Of a stretch of DNA of 27,673 bases, positions 1-9,415 are shown piece after piece (the stretch's first letter is position 1; every line of letters begins with the position of its first letter). The notes under the pieces were generated by a model. It had not been told where the DNA came from, ran no database searches, and saw only the letters and a program-made list of their open reading frames with translations. Made by a program: the position numbers and the translations under genes. This stretch comes from Zelonia costaricensis (taxonomy: Eukaryota; Euglenozoa; Kinetoplastea; Trypanosomatida; Trypanosomatidae), in assembly GCA_030849075.1 (NCBI GenBank), contig JASAOO010003277.1, positions 7,017 to 34,689 of the forward strand, written 5' to 3'.

Positions 1-919
1 GCTTTGCCCCGCCCCCCCCCCCCCCCCCCGCAATTCGACAGCTCCACCGAATCCCCTGTCTCCCGTCTTTCCCCCTTATGCTTTCCAACCCAGCCTCTCT
101 CCGCATGCCCACACTCACACACACGCACTCAGCACAAACACGTGTCTTCAGTGCAGCTCACACGTTGGCGCTGGCGTCGCGTGGGCGCATGCGCAATGTC
201 GTCGCGGAGAGGCATAGGTGTGTGCGGTACTGCGGGGGGACGAATGAGAAGATGAGAATGGGTGGGGGGGGGCAGGTGAGCTCGTCGCGGCTCATCAAAA
301 CACACACACACACACACACACCGTCGCGTTCTCCCCGCCTCTCGCCCTGTTTGTTTGCGATCGCGCCCTTGCTTCCCCTATGCCCCCTTTTTTCTTTTCT
401 TGCTGTGTCGTCGCCGCGTACCCTGGAGTTGTGCTCACCGGCCTTGGCTGCGTGGAAGGGGAGCTGGGTAGCTGCGCTATTCCCGACTGCCTCGCGCCGC
501 ACGACTTGCGGCAGACGCAGAGATCGGCCGGTGGCGTCCCCCCCCCCCCGCCCCCCCTCCGCGCGGCCGCTATAGCGGTTACGACACGGCAAACACACCA
601 GCAAGAGAAAAACGGCAGGCACCGCGCAGCCCGCGGCGCTGCGCACTTTCTCCGGCCATTTCTCTCTATTTTTGTTTGCGGCGATGCGTCTACGTGCATA
701 CACCCCAGCGATGCGAATCCTAAGACAACCACAACAGCAGAGATTGGATGCCAGAGTCCAACCCTTTTCTACATCTTCGCCAGATCTGTTCGTGAGTGGT
801 GGATAACGGACACGTGCGTCTCTGGCTGGCACCTGTGGTGCGCTCCGGGACCGTGTCTTGACGAGCCTTGATAAACTCCACTGCATCGCTCAGAAGGGGA
901 GGCAGCCTACTCGAGCATG
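1..919. other. Intergenic spacer without a supported gene
   Basis: No frame here has the G/C-rich third positions of the real genes in this window. The stretch opens with an 18-base C run (12-29) and carries a (CA)n block at 300-321 and many pyrimidine tracts. ATG triplets are frequent on the + strand (for example 78, 103, 243, 379, 683 and 917), in sharp contrast to the next 2 kb. It is probably the 3' untranslated or intergenic region of a gene lying left of the window. Confidence 0.6.
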
Positions 920-1433
920 TGGATCTGCGGCGCATTTTTGGAGGCCTGCACTGCCAGAGGCAGCGACAACGGCTGTGGATCTCGCCGCCTTCCGAACCGC
1001 TGCCCCCCTGCCTCTCTCTCGCACGTGGACCTCTCGCACACTTGCGCTATCCAGCTTTCTTTCGTCGCGTCTGCCTCCTCCGTCTTCTTCGCCACCACGA
1101 TCACCGCTACCGGTGCACCATCATACCGCGCCGGCGCCCTTCCACACAGGGAAGCTGTAGACACGCCCCCAGCCCGTCACCCTGTCGGTACACCCCATCG
1201 CCCATCCCCGGAGCCTCGTCTTGCCGGACGGCCGCCTTACGCCACCCCTCCCCCTCCCCTCGCTCTCTCCCTTTATTTGCTCCCCCGGCGGCACGCGTTT
1301 GAGCAAGCGGACCTGGCGCGCGAGTGTCGTGCGGTTTTAGATTCCTTCCCCCCCTCCCGCTCGTCGCACAGGCAAACACACGCACGCGGAATCGGTGAGG
1401 CTACACAAGCGGGCAGGCGCTGGCGGTCTCGCA

Positions 1434-1458
1434 CCTTTCTCTCTTTTTTCTTTTCTAG
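1434..1458 (+). promoter_or_regulatory. Candidate spliced-leader acceptor (distal)
   Basis: A nearly pure pyrimidine run ends directly in TAG at 1456-1458, followed by a purine-rich and CA-rich leader. This is the textbook form of a trypanosomatid trans-splice acceptor. If used for the 2923 gene it would give a leader of about 1.46 kb with no ATG in it. Confidence 0.4.
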
Positions 1459-1552
1459 AAGGGTGAAGAGGCACACAGCTCACGTGTAGAGGTGAGAAGA
1501 ATCTGCCAACACGTAGTTCATTAGCGTTGCTATCACACCGCACTCGCCCGCG

Positions 1553-1553
<1 letters not shown>

Positions 1554-1583
<30 letters not shown>
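1554..1583 (+). repeat. (CA)n microsatellite
   Basis: About 15 uninterrupted CA units, followed by further CA-rich sequence to about 1660. It lies 95 bases after a strong acceptor-like site, the same arrangement seen before several real starts in this window. Confidence 0.9.
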
Positions 1584-1587
<4 letters not shown>

Positions 1588-2839
1588 CCGACACACACAG
1601 AGGCACGCACACAGACAGACGTGCATTGCGTGTGCGCGCAGCCAGTAGGGAAACACACACACAGAAAAAAGAGCAGCATCAACGGCGAAGGAGGCAAAGA
1701 TTGCCCTCGGCTGCTTCCACAACAACAACACCTGAAGAGGAGGACACTCTCCAAAAAAACCTTCACCACCCTGTAGCAACTATCCTATAGCACTCTCACC
1801 AGGCCTTTGTTCTTCCTTGTCCCTCCCCCACCACCTCACACAAGCGGACACGCGCCATCGGGGTACGTCAAACAACAGACACACGTACGCTGTTCCCGAT
1901 CTCTTCTCTTGCACTTTGTTTTCTCTCTCTCGCGATTCGCCTATTGTACTTGGCTCCTCTTCCCCCCGCTTCCCTCTTCTCTTGCTTGCGGTCACCAGCA
2001 CCGCTCCGCCGCTGTCAACATAGCCCTGCAGACGCGCGCACCCGGCTGGGCGCCGCGAGAAGCACCCTTAGCACTTTACGCCGTTAGTAGTACCCTCCCT
2101 TCTCCTGTTCTCTTCTGTTCTTGTCTTCCCGTCGCTCGCCTGCGTGTCTGTGTGTCCTTTGTGCTCTCTTGTCTTTCCTCGACTGCCGTGTCGTTGCCGC
2201 TTCTCCTCCTCCTCCTCCGGGTGTGTGCGTGTGTGTGTGTGCTAGGGGTGTGTGAGTGTGTGCGCCCGTGGTCCTCCCGTCTCTCCCGCTCGCGCCCGCT
2301 CTTCGCTCGCGCGGGTGGGTTCAAAGTACGGCCTGCCGGAGTGCGCTGCCTTGCGGGTCCTCGCGCACCCCTCCCCCGCTCCCCAGTACCGCACGTGTCG
2401 TGAAGCCCCGGCGCCCTCTGCGACGACGCCGATCCGCTCTTTGGCGTTGCCGCAGAGGAGAAAGGCGCCAGAACGTCAACAGGCAAAGACAAGAGAGGGA
2501 AAGTGACGCACACGGAGTTTCTTTCTGGTTGGCAAGACGCCGTGAGCCCTCGTGTGCGCGTGCGTGTCGCCTGCTTCTGCTTTCACGCTCGTCCGCGCCT
2601 CTCTCGGCTCCCATCGTTGGGGGGGGGCTCGCGCTCGCCGTGCTGGAGCTTCGTTAGCGTGTGCGGGAGACCGCCTTGGACCTCCGCGCAAGACCGTCGT
2701 CGCCGTCGTAGTGATTTCCTGTGTCGCACGCGCTTGTTCTGAGTCTTCTTCCTGTCTTCGTTTCGACGGCAGCACTACGGTGCGGCCTATCCCCGTGTGT
2801 CTGACAGCTGTGGGTGTGCGCGGACTGCTGTGGTCCGCC

Positions 2840-2892
2840 TTTTTTTTTTTATCGGGCCTTCACCTCACGGTTTCTATCAACCCCAACCCTAG
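2840..2892 (+). promoter_or_regulatory. Candidate spliced-leader acceptor for the 2923 gene
   Basis: Eleven T residues (2840-2850) and further pyrimidine-rich sequence lead to the first following AG at 2891-2892. Use of this site would give a 30-base 5' leader before the ATG at 2923. Both the spacing and the first-AG rule fit known trypanosomatid acceptors. Confidence 0.5.
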
Positions 2893-2922
2893 TGCTCCGC
2901 TCGGGCGGCGAGGGGGCGAGTG

Positions 2923-4017
2923 ATGTTCTCGCGGACTGTGAATTCGGAGGGGCTCCAGGCCGATGGCCTCAACGTGCCCAAGGCCATGACGGAGACGGAG
3001 AAGGAGAACGCCAAGCCGTACAGGATGGAGTTCTGGCGCGACTTCAAGGACCCGGCCCACCAGAACGGCCACCGCCCTGTCGTGGATGTGTCGACGCCCT
3101 TCAACCTGCTCGATGAGGCGCACCAGGCCCGCCAGTACGGCGTGCAGAAGGTTGCCTTCGGCTTCGTCTCGCTGAACGAGTTCATTGGAGTTCAGGAGGA
3201 GGTGCCGTACTCGAACACCCACCACACGAGCGAGATCCTCCGGCTGTGGATGCTGTTCCTGAACACGTGGCAGATGAACGTGTTTATCGCGCGGGCGCAG
3301 GTGTCCGGCAACGCAACGGGCAACCCGCGCACCCGCTTCGCCTGGATGATCGCGTTCTGGATGGGCATGCTCCGCGTCAACCTCGCCGGCCTCATCGGTG
3401 TGGGCGGCTACTTCTACTCTTACGAGTACCTCTACACGCACGGCCCGTGGCCGTTCCGCATCCGCGACCCGTCGCCCAACGCGTGGCGCCGTGCCTGGGA
3501 GGATGGCCAGGATTGCTACCTCCCCCGCCTCGCCGCGAGCGTGTTCCCGGCTCTGGGCTACGCCTTCTACATGCGCCGCTGGAAGAAGGCGGGGTTCTGG
3601 TTCATGATGACGGCGTGCGCCGGCGTCTACTACGAGTACGCGCGACGCAACATCCTCTCCGGCTCGCGCCTCTTCTACAGCTACCTGGCGAACCAGGACT
3701 CGCAGCGGCAGGCGGCGTGGGGCTCGCTGGCACCCAACCTGAAGCACCGCGTAGACCCCGACACGAACCGCAACGAGAGTGTTGCCCAGTTCAAGTACTT
3801 CCGCATCACCTCCGGCACGCTGCAGGATACCGTGTGGGCAAACTGCACGCACGAGACGCAGCCACTCGCACGTACCGGCATCCGCATTCCGAACCCGTAC
3901 TTCAACTGGCTCAAGGCACCGCAGAACTACAACCCGAAGCCGTGGAAGTTCAAGAACGACGTTTGGGAGATGCCGCAGGTCATGAACGCGCAGATGCGCA
4001 GCGGTGCCTTGGATTAG
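2923..4017 (+). CDS. Conserved multi-pass, probably mitochondrial membrane protein (364 aa)
   Basis: I do not recognise the family by name. The frame has strong G/C third-position bias from the ATG to the stop, so it is a real gene. The ATG at 2923 is the first on this strand for 2 kb. Residues 1-60 are polar and begin MFSRTVNS, which could be a weak mitochondrial presequence. Residues 104-124 are aromatic and hydrophobic. Likely membrane segments lie at about 139-169 (with a GVGGYFYSYEYLY exit), 203-218 and 223-240, separated by short basic loops such as RRWKKA. The C-terminal 120 residues are soluble and rich in Asn, Trp and Pro (FNWLKAPQNYNPKPW near 327-341). Unusually high Trp, Tyr and Phe content resembles supernumerary subunits of trypanosomatid respiratory complexes, but that is only a resemblance. 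A Golgi or ER membrane protein is the alternative. Confidence 0.85.
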   Translation: MFSRTVNSEGLQADGLNVPKAMTETEKENAKPYRMEFWRDFKDPAHQNGHRPVVDVSTPFNLLDEAHQARQYGVQKVAFGFVSLNEFIGVQEEVPYSNTHHTSEILRLWMLFLNTWQMNVFIARAQVSGNATGNPRTRFAWMIAFWMGMLRVNLAGLIGVGGYFYSYEYLYTHGPWPFRIRDPSPNAWRRAWEDGQDCYLPRLAASVFPALGYAFYMRRWKKAGFWFMMTACAGVYYEYARRNILSGSRLFYSYLANQDSQRQAAWGSLAPNLKHRVDPDTNRNESVAQFKYFRITSGTLQDTVWANCTHETQPLARTGIRIPNPYFNWLKAPQNYNPKPWKFKNDVWEMPQVMNAQMRSGALD

Positions 4018-4595
4018 GGCGGGGGGGGAAGGGAAAGACAAAATGGGAAAAAAAACCGAGGTTGTTCGCAGAGGTGGCAGAGGTGGTGGTGGGGAGGGGG
4101 GAGGAGAGGCGGAAGGGACTGCTGGATGCGCACGGAGGGGTGCCGTGGATTGGCGGAGAGAGACCCATGCGTTCATGGCGGATGCGTCTGCTTCCCGTTT
4201 AGTTTTCTGTGAGAGCGAGTGGAGTGGCGGTGGGCAGGGAGGGGGGCGGTGGGGCAGCCTTGGGTGGCTGTTCGGGCGTCTTCCCTCCCGTGTTTCTCCC
4301 TGGCTGTCTAATGCCACCCGCCCCGTGTCTTACACGCGTGTGCGTGTGTGCGCACTGCCTGTTTGGTTTGTTGTGTATCGAGTGGTTTTTTCATTGTTTG
4401 GTTTCTTGTTGTGGGTTTGGTTTCTGCTGCCACCCTCGACAGCGGTCGTGTTGTTGCCGTGCGTGTATACGCGTGTGTGTGTGTGTGTTTCGAGGACACA
4501 CCCCACCGCTTCGCCGCCCTCCCTGGCTGCGTCGTGCGACGCAGACGCCTCTCCTCTTCTATCCCCCTCCCCCTCCCTCGCCGCTCATCGACCAC
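4018..4595. other. 3' flank of the 2923 gene
   Basis: The stretch begins G-rich and purine-rich just after the stop (4018-4150), then becomes T/G-rich with (GT)n patches near 4338-4350 and 4470-4488. No frame looks coding. It is most likely 3' untranslated sequence and the polyadenylation zone. The long minus-strand open frame across this stretch and the 2923 gene is an antisense shadow produced by GC-rich codons. Confidence 0.6.
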
Positions 4596-4647
4596 GAGCC
4601 CCCCTTCGTCTCCTTCTTTTCCTACGTCGTGTTGCCGCCATCTGTAG
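4596..4647 (+). promoter_or_regulatory. Candidate spliced-leader acceptor for the small ORF at 4728
   Basis: A C/T-rich tract from 4596 reaches TAG at 4645-4647. After it comes an 80-base leader that is A-rich and CA-rich and contains no ATG until 4728. This is the same architecture as before the long genes in this window. Confidence 0.45.
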
Positions 4648-4727
4648 TCGTTAGTGAACCTTCTCAAAAACAAAAAACACACAAACACACAAACACACAC
4701 GCTTAAAAAAAAGGGGCAATCAGAGCG

Positions 4728-4880
4728 ATGGCGTCGATCGTGATGCAGGTGCTTCCCACGTGCGTGACGGTGTGCCAATGGGCGCGCGCGTTGGTGTGCT
4801 ACATGGAGCGCTGGGGCACTGCGAGAGGAACAGAGCACCAGCTGCGGTCGCCACTGCACTCGGCGCGCGCGAGCCATTGA
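4728..4880 (+). CDS. Candidate small gene, 50 aa, unknown function
   Basis: The ATG at 4728 is the first after an acceptor-like site at 4645-4647 and an A/CA-rich leader that ends in a run of eight A residues. The product starts MASIVMQVLPTCVTVCQWAR. Residues 3-25 are largely hydrophobic with three Cys and could be a short membrane helix or targeting signal; the rest is basic and polar. By my count 42 of 50 codons end in G or C, and 28 of the first 30 do, which matches real genes here and not the spacers. About 250 bases separate its stop from the next acceptor at 5131-5132, a normal gene spacing. Against it: small size, no recognised family, and weaker codon bias in the last 20 codons. A short non-coding transcript is the alternative. 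Confidence 0.4.
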   Translation: MASIVMQVLPTCVTVCQWARALVCYMERWGTARGTEHQLRSPLHSARASH

Positions 4881-5073
4881 GGCTGCAACTGCCGCCGTCC
4901 GTGTGGTGGCCGCCCGCGGCGTGCAGACGCGCACCTGTAGCCTCCGCAGGTGGTGCTGGCCTTCCTCTTTCCTTCCTCGTGTAGCCCTCGTGCGTGTTCG
5001 TCTGTCAGGAGAGCCCCCCTCAACCCATCGTTGGCGAGGTGCTGCGTTCACAGAAGTGTGCCGCCGCCTGCGC

Positions 5074-5132
5074 ATTCTCATTTCCCTTTTCTCATCTTCG
5101 GTCCCCTTTTGATGCTTCACATACACACTTAG
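5074..5132 (+). promoter_or_regulatory. Candidate spliced-leader acceptor for the 5385 gene
   Basis: A strong C/T tract from 5074 to 5110 is followed by the first AG at 5131-5132. The leader it would create (5133-5384) is rich in CA repeats, notably 5230-5275, and contains no ATG before 5385. The ATG at 5112 lies upstream of the acceptor and would be removed. Confidence 0.5.
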
Positions 5133-5384
5133 CAGCTCTTCCCACGCTGTGTCTTGCGTTGGGCACTAGGTCGAAGCACACACACATCAAGCCCGCGCAC
5201 TTCACCCGGCTCTCGCGCCGCATCAACACACCTGCGCACACGCACACACATACACTCACACACACTCACACACGTACGTCCCACATTCAGCCTCCCTCTC
5301 TTGCTTCCCATAGAAAGGCCCCTGCGTACAACCCAGCAGACGCATAGACAGACCCCCTCCCTAGACACTCACATACACAGACAG

Positions 5385-6314
5385 ATGGGCAGAGGCGTCG
5401 GCGAGGAGGCACGCCAGCGCAACGGGGCCGCGGTGCAGCGTCTCTTCCGCAAGAGCGCGTCCCTGCGCGCGGCCCCAACAACGGCGTCCACAGGGGCCAG
5501 CACCGTGGCGGAGCGCGCCGACAGCGGTGCGACCTTTCGCATAGCCTTCACCTCGGCCGCGGCGCTCGTGGGCGAGACGGGCGGCACCGGCGGGGCGGGG
5601 CAGCCCGCGTGGTGTGCGCCGGAGCGTCGCGGGCTGCTCTCCCGCGCAACGCTCGATGTGCCCTCGCACCTCAGCCAACAACTGGAGCTCGCGGCGGAGA
5701 TGGGCACGCTGACGCCGGCGCAGCAGCAGGCGCTGTCGTCCTACGCGGCACCGACGTACTCCGGCGCAGCGGCGGCGGCGCAGAAGCTGGCCGAGGTGGA
5801 GGGGGCGAACCGCTCCCGCTTCCTGCTGGAGGTGCAGAAGGCACAGCACGCCCGGCCCATCACGGCCCCGCCGGCCGACGCGGCGCTGACGCCGTACGAG
5901 GCGAGCAGGGCGCAGTGGAAGGCGTATCACCACCAGCAGGCGGTGCTGCGACACGAGCAGACGATCCCCCGCCGCCGCGCGATCGACCCCTACGTGCAGC
6001 TCACCGGCGCGCAGGTGGACGTGGCGCTGACGGTGCCGAACATGTACACGGTGGACCGCCTCGTGGAGCGCAACGGGGGCCGCTGGGTTCTGGACAACCC
6101 GCACCGCCAGCAGCTGTACCGCGGCGAGCCCGTGATGACGCGCATCATGCACGGCGACTTCTACGGTGAGGGGGCGGCGCGGCGTGCGGCGGGGACGCCG
6201 CGGCACGACGTGCTGGCCAAGAACCGCCGCGATGTGCGCGTGACGAGTGAGATCAACCGGGCGGAGCGGCTGCGGCGGCAGGCACCCACGTGCAACTGCG
6301 CCCGCACGAAGTGA
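5385..6314 (+). CDS. Hypothetical protein, 309 aa, unrecognised
   Basis: The frame is open further upstream, but that part is CA-repeat leader without an ATG, so the first ATG at 5385 is the start. G/C third-position bias is strong throughout. Residues 1-80 are Ala, Thr and Gly-rich and probably disordered. Residues 95-155 look helical (LSQQLELAAEMGTLTPAQQQ and then FLLEVQKAQHAR). Residues 170-265 are the most protein-like part: a basic, Gln-rich helix (WKAYHHQQAVLRHEQTIPRR), then VALTVPNMYTVDRLVERNGG and WVLDNPHRQQLYRGEPVMTR. The end is basic and closes with a Cys-x-Cys pair (TCNCARTK). There is no signal peptide, membrane helix or catalytic motif that I can name. It starts with Met-Gly, but residue 6 is Gly, so N-myristoylation is not well supported. 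Confidence 0.85.
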   Translation: MGRGVGEEARQRNGAAVQRLFRKSASLRAAPTTASTGASTVAERADSGATFRIAFTSAAALVGETGGTGGAGQPAWCAPERRGLLSRATLDVPSHLSQQLELAAEMGTLTPAQQQALSSYAAPTYSGAAAAAQKLAEVEGANRSRFLLEVQKAQHARPITAPPADAALTPYEASRAQWKAYHHQQAVLRHEQTIPRRRAIDPYVQLTGAQVDVALTVPNMYTVDRLVERNGGRWVLDNPHRQQLYRGEPVMTRIMHGDFYGEGAARRAAGTPRHDVLAKNRRDVRVTSEINRAERLRRQAPTCNCARTK

Positions 6315-7404
6315 CCCGCGCGTGAGGGGCCACAGCTCAGTGGAACTGAGGGGGTCTGCGGCTGCTTGGCGTTGGTGCGGCGCCGTCAGCCCCTCCGCTG
6401 CCCCCCTCCCACCTCCTCTTAGCCAATCACGGACGGCACGGAACCTCCTTCGCCCGTTGTCCCCTCCCCCGCCCCACCCCCTCGCAGATTCGCGTCGTGT
6501 GATAGACCCCCACGTGATAAAGCGGGGGAAAGCGTGAGAGAGGAAGTGCGATACACAGCTTCGCGTGGGACATGGAGACTGCAGCAGGTGCCGGGGTAGC
6601 GTGCCTGTCTGCGCGTTGACGCCTCTCTCCCCCCTCCCCCCCGTGCCATGCCCAGATAAAGAGCTTTGCTACATTTCTTTTCGTTCTGCCCAACACCACT
6701 CCGCTCAACGGATTCGGAGAAACTAAACTTGCGCCTGCTATGGGGCACGGGCCCGCAACACACCAGCAGTGACAAGCGTGTTCGCCTTGTGGTGCGCCGC
6801 AGAGGTGGCTCGAAGCCCTGCGATCGGCTTGATGGAGCGACCGTAGACGACTCCCGGTATCTGCGTCTGCACAGAGAGTGTTCTCGTAGCCGCCGCCGGT
6901 CCCCCCTTGTCCTTGTGTGTCCCTCTTTTCTCTGCCTCCGCATGAACCGGTTTCCTCTTTGCTCTCGACCCCTTTCACGTCTCCCCGCTGCACACTGCAT
7001 CACACGATGCACATCGCACACTGTGCCCAATCCCCCGGCCCGACATGATTCATGCCCGCAGTCTCGGATCCTGCTGCACACTTTCCGCCTCCAGCCACCC
7101 ACGTAGCCCTCGCCCTCCCTCTCCCTCACTTCACAAACACGTCTTCATTCAGTCAGAAGAATTGTTCAGGCCAGCTTGTGTGTGTGTGTGTGTGTCCGCG
7201 TGTGTGCGTGTATGTGTGTGTGTGTACAAGACACTCAAGTTTGGGTTTGCCGTCCGCCATTTCCTCCCTTGCGCAGCGCCGTCTTCTTCTTTCCCCAATC
7301 CTCTCTCGCACTTTCAGGTCACCTCCCCACCCCCAAATCGGGCGAGCGAGACGGCACCGCTTCTCCCGGCGCCGGTGTCAAGGTCGATCCGCGCTGCTAC
7401 TTAC
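6315..7404. other. Spacer between the 5385 and 7597 genes
   Basis: No convincing gene. Early 3' flank (6315-6700) is C-rich; 6720-7000 is mixed sequence with no coding bias; a (GT)n block lies at 7176-7224. The (GT)n block sits after the stop of the preceding gene, the usual position for this repeat type in the window. Confidence 0.6.
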
Positions 7405-7445
7405 CTCTGCTCTGCTCTCTCTCCCCCTCCCCTCCCTCCTCTCAG
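7405..7445 (+). promoter_or_regulatory. Candidate spliced-leader acceptor for the 7597 gene
   Basis: A dense C/T tract ends in CAG at 7443-7445. The resulting leader is 151 bases and contains no ATG before 7597. Confidence 0.5.
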
Positions 7446-7596
7446 TATCTGTCTGTCTATCTGTGTATCTCTTGTGCCCGTTGTGTTGTCGACTTGTGCC
7501 GATCCCGTCTTTGTGCTACGTTGAACTTGAAGCGAGAAAGAAAACAGCACGAATAAAGCACGGCAGCCACACGTGCAGGCCCCGTAGTGTAGCGTC

Positions 7597-8952
7597 ATGT
7601 TGCCGTGCATCTCGCGCCACCAGACGTCGCGGCTGACGCTGGTCGGTACGCGGGTGGGGACGAAGGTGGCAAAGGCGGTGCTGATGTCCGCCGCGGCGGG
7701 CAAGCTGACGCCGGAGATCGTCGGCGAGGCGCTCATGTCCTCGTCCACGGTGCGCGGCCACGTGCAGCGCGAGGCGATGCGGCTGATTGTCGTCCGCGTA
7801 TCGATGCAGGCGCCGCGCCAGCTGCAGTGGCTCGTGCACCTCATCGGAGACTGCGCCGGTGGCCTCTCCGCAACGGACGCGCTGAGCGCGCTGACGAAGC
7901 GCTCGCTCTTCTACCAGGTCACCTCCTTTGGCATGCGCGGCTCCGCGGCGTCGGCCATCACCACCGCCGCACTGCAAATCGGTGTCACGACGTGCACCCT
8001 CTTCACGAGCAACGCGGCCTTCTGGCGTGACCGCGACAACCGCATGTCGCTGCGGCAGTACCGCTACGAGCTCCTCACCTCACTGTTCACAAGCGCCGGC
8101 ACCGTGGCAGGCGGGGCGGCGGGGGCGGCGGTGGGCTCGATGGTGATGCCGGGCATCGGCACCGCCTTCGGCTCCGTCCTGTGCTCCGTTGGCGGCGGCT
8201 ACGTGCCGGGGTACATGCGGGACAAGAAGGGGCCAGATGACCGGCGGCGCCAGCAGGCTGTCGCGCTGCGCCGGTACAGTGCCCTGCGCATGTGCGACAC
8301 CCCCGAGGGTGCCGTGCTCATGTCCGCCGAGGAGCTCATCGAGGCGCCGCCCATCGCGCCATCGTCGGCTGCGGCCGCGGCCGTGACAGCGACTGCGGCG
8401 CCGCCGCGCACGTGCAGCGCGTCGGAGGAGAGCGCCAGCGATAGTGCGGCGCAGTTGGAGGTGGAGGCGCCAGTGGAGGAGGTCGTCTGGCTGGACTTTG
8501 TTCGTGCCGACACACCAGCCGCCATCGCCGTCGGCACCTCCGCGTCGGTGGCATCTGTGGCGGACTTGCTGGAGGACGCGGACGAGGAGGAGAGCAGTGA
8601 CGCCGCTGGCAGCCACACGGCGCTGATGCGCAGTAGTATTCGCCTGAGCCCCGCCCTCGCCCTCCGCTCCCCGCACAGGGGCGTCGCCAAGAGCCTCGCG
8701 GGCAGCGGCACGGGCCTGTCGAGCAGCGCCGCTTCTGAGGTTGCCGTGGCTGCGGCGGGCGACGTGGCAAGTCTCTCCTCCATTTCTTCCGCGGCGTCCT
8801 CGCTGAGCAGCAGCAGCGGCAGCGTGGCTGAGGGCAACGCGCAGCGCTTCGAGGGACGCGCGATGTACCTGACGGCGGCGACGGAGGCGGCGATGCAGGA
8901 GAAGCTGGACCGCTGCTGCGGCGAGGACGAGATGCTGTTTGTGTTCGCCTAG
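7597..8952 (+). CDS. Hypothetical protein with glycine-zipper membrane hairpin (451 aa)
   Basis: The first ATG after the acceptor-like site is at 7597, and codon bias is strong from there. Residues 1-60 are basic and helix-prone and could target the protein to the mitochondrion. Residues 76-160 contain helices with conserved-looking aromatic and charged residues (SLRQYRYELLTSLF near 151-164). Residues 167-205 form a Gly/Ala-rich hydrophobic hairpin with small residues at regular spacing (AGGAAGAAVGSM, then GIGTAFGSVLCSVGGGY), typical of glycine-zipper membrane segments. After YMRDKKGPDDRRR (207-219) the chain becomes acidic and Ser/Ala-rich, with long low-complexity stretches (about 240-415) ending in a short helical tail with CC (EKLDRCCGEDEMLFVFA). 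I do not recognise a named family. The hairpin could insert in a mitochondrial or other organelle membrane; no enzyme motif is visible. Confidence 0.85.
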   Translation: MLPCISRHQTSRLTLVGTRVGTKVAKAVLMSAAAGKLTPEIVGEALMSSSTVRGHVQREAMRLIVVRVSMQAPRQLQWLVHLIGDCAGGLSATDALSALTKRSLFYQVTSFGMRGSAASAITTAALQIGVTTCTLFTSNAAFWRDRDNRMSLRQYRYELLTSLFTSAGTVAGGAAGAAVGSMVMPGIGTAFGSVLCSVGGGYVPGYMRDKKGPDDRRRQQAVALRRYSALRMCDTPEGAVLMSAEELIEAPPIAPSSAAAAAVTATAAPPRTCSASEESASDSAAQLEVEAPVEEVVWLDFVRADTPAAIAVGTSASVASVADLLEDADEEESSDAAGSHTALMRSSIRLSPALALRSPHRGVAKSLAGSGTGLSSSAASEVAVAAAGDVASLSSISSAASSLSSSSGSVAEGNAQRFEGRAMYLTAATEAAMQEKLDRCCGEDEMLFVFA

Positions 8953-9366
8953 AACGCAGAGGGGCAGGCAGGAGAGGAGCGCGTGTAAAACGGCGAGTGG
9001 GGTGTTCGAGTCGAGCGTACATGGTGTGCGCACCTGGTGGCTTCAAGCTTACGTGGGGTGATGCTACACGTTTCGTGCCGGCTGATCTGTGCACGTGGCG
9101 ATCTTCTCGTCCCCCACCTCACCTTGGACACGTCTGTCCATGCTGCAGCGTCGCTGGCTTGTCCTCTGACAAGAGCTGTGCCGCTCTGTGTTGCTTCGCC
9201 CCTTCCTGTGGCCTCGTTTGGCTCTGCGGTGCGCTCCTCGCTCTCTCTCTCTCTCGCTTTCTGCCTCGTTCTCCCTCAGCGTGTTGGATGCCGACGTGCA
9301 GCGGCACGGTCGTGTCACGGTGCGAGTCCTGGGGAAACAAATAGAGGAGGCGGGAAATGAAGCCGC

Positions 9367-9367
<1 letters not shown>

Positions 9368-9410
<43 letters not shown>

Positions 9411-9415
9411 GTGTG
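9368..9415 (+). repeat. (GT)n microsatellite
   Basis: About 24 GT units with a single GC interruption near 9405-9406. It is the longest dinucleotide run in the window and lies about 415 bases after the stop of the 7597 gene. Confidence 0.95.

Larger units (their letters stand above)
920..2922 (+). other. ATG-free spacer or long leader before the 2923 gene
   Basis: Reading every line, I find no ATG on the + strand between the one at 917 and the start codon at 2923, about 2,000 bases. CAT triplets occur about a dozen times in the same stretch, so the depletion has a strand direction. The stretch contains a strong polypyrimidine-AG site ending at 1458, a (CA)n block at 1554-1583, an A-rich leader-like part up to about 1790, then pyrimidine-rich DNA with a (GT)n patch near 2221-2263 and an 11-T run at 2840-2850. 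No coding frame is supported on either strand. It could be an alternative long 5' leader or an unannotated non-coding RNA. Confidence 0.55.

Noticed and set aside
1807..2403. Open frame of 198 codons in the spacer before the first gene
   Set aside because: It contains no ATG at all and translates pyrimidine tracts and GT repeats.
2860..4317. Minus-strand open frame of 485 codons across the 2923 gene
   Set aside because: It is the reverse of G/C-ending codons on the + strand, which rarely produce stops in antisense. It overlaps a frame with clear membrane segments and coding bias.
5361..6206. Minus-strand open frame of 281 codons opposite the 5385 gene
   Set aside because: Product is Arg, Leu and Val-rich low complexity, as expected of an antisense shadow; the + strand frame has the better leader and composition.
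8998..9020. TTCGA-containing stretch resembling a tRNA T loop
   Set aside because: No matching A box, anticodon stem or acceptor stem could be found around it.
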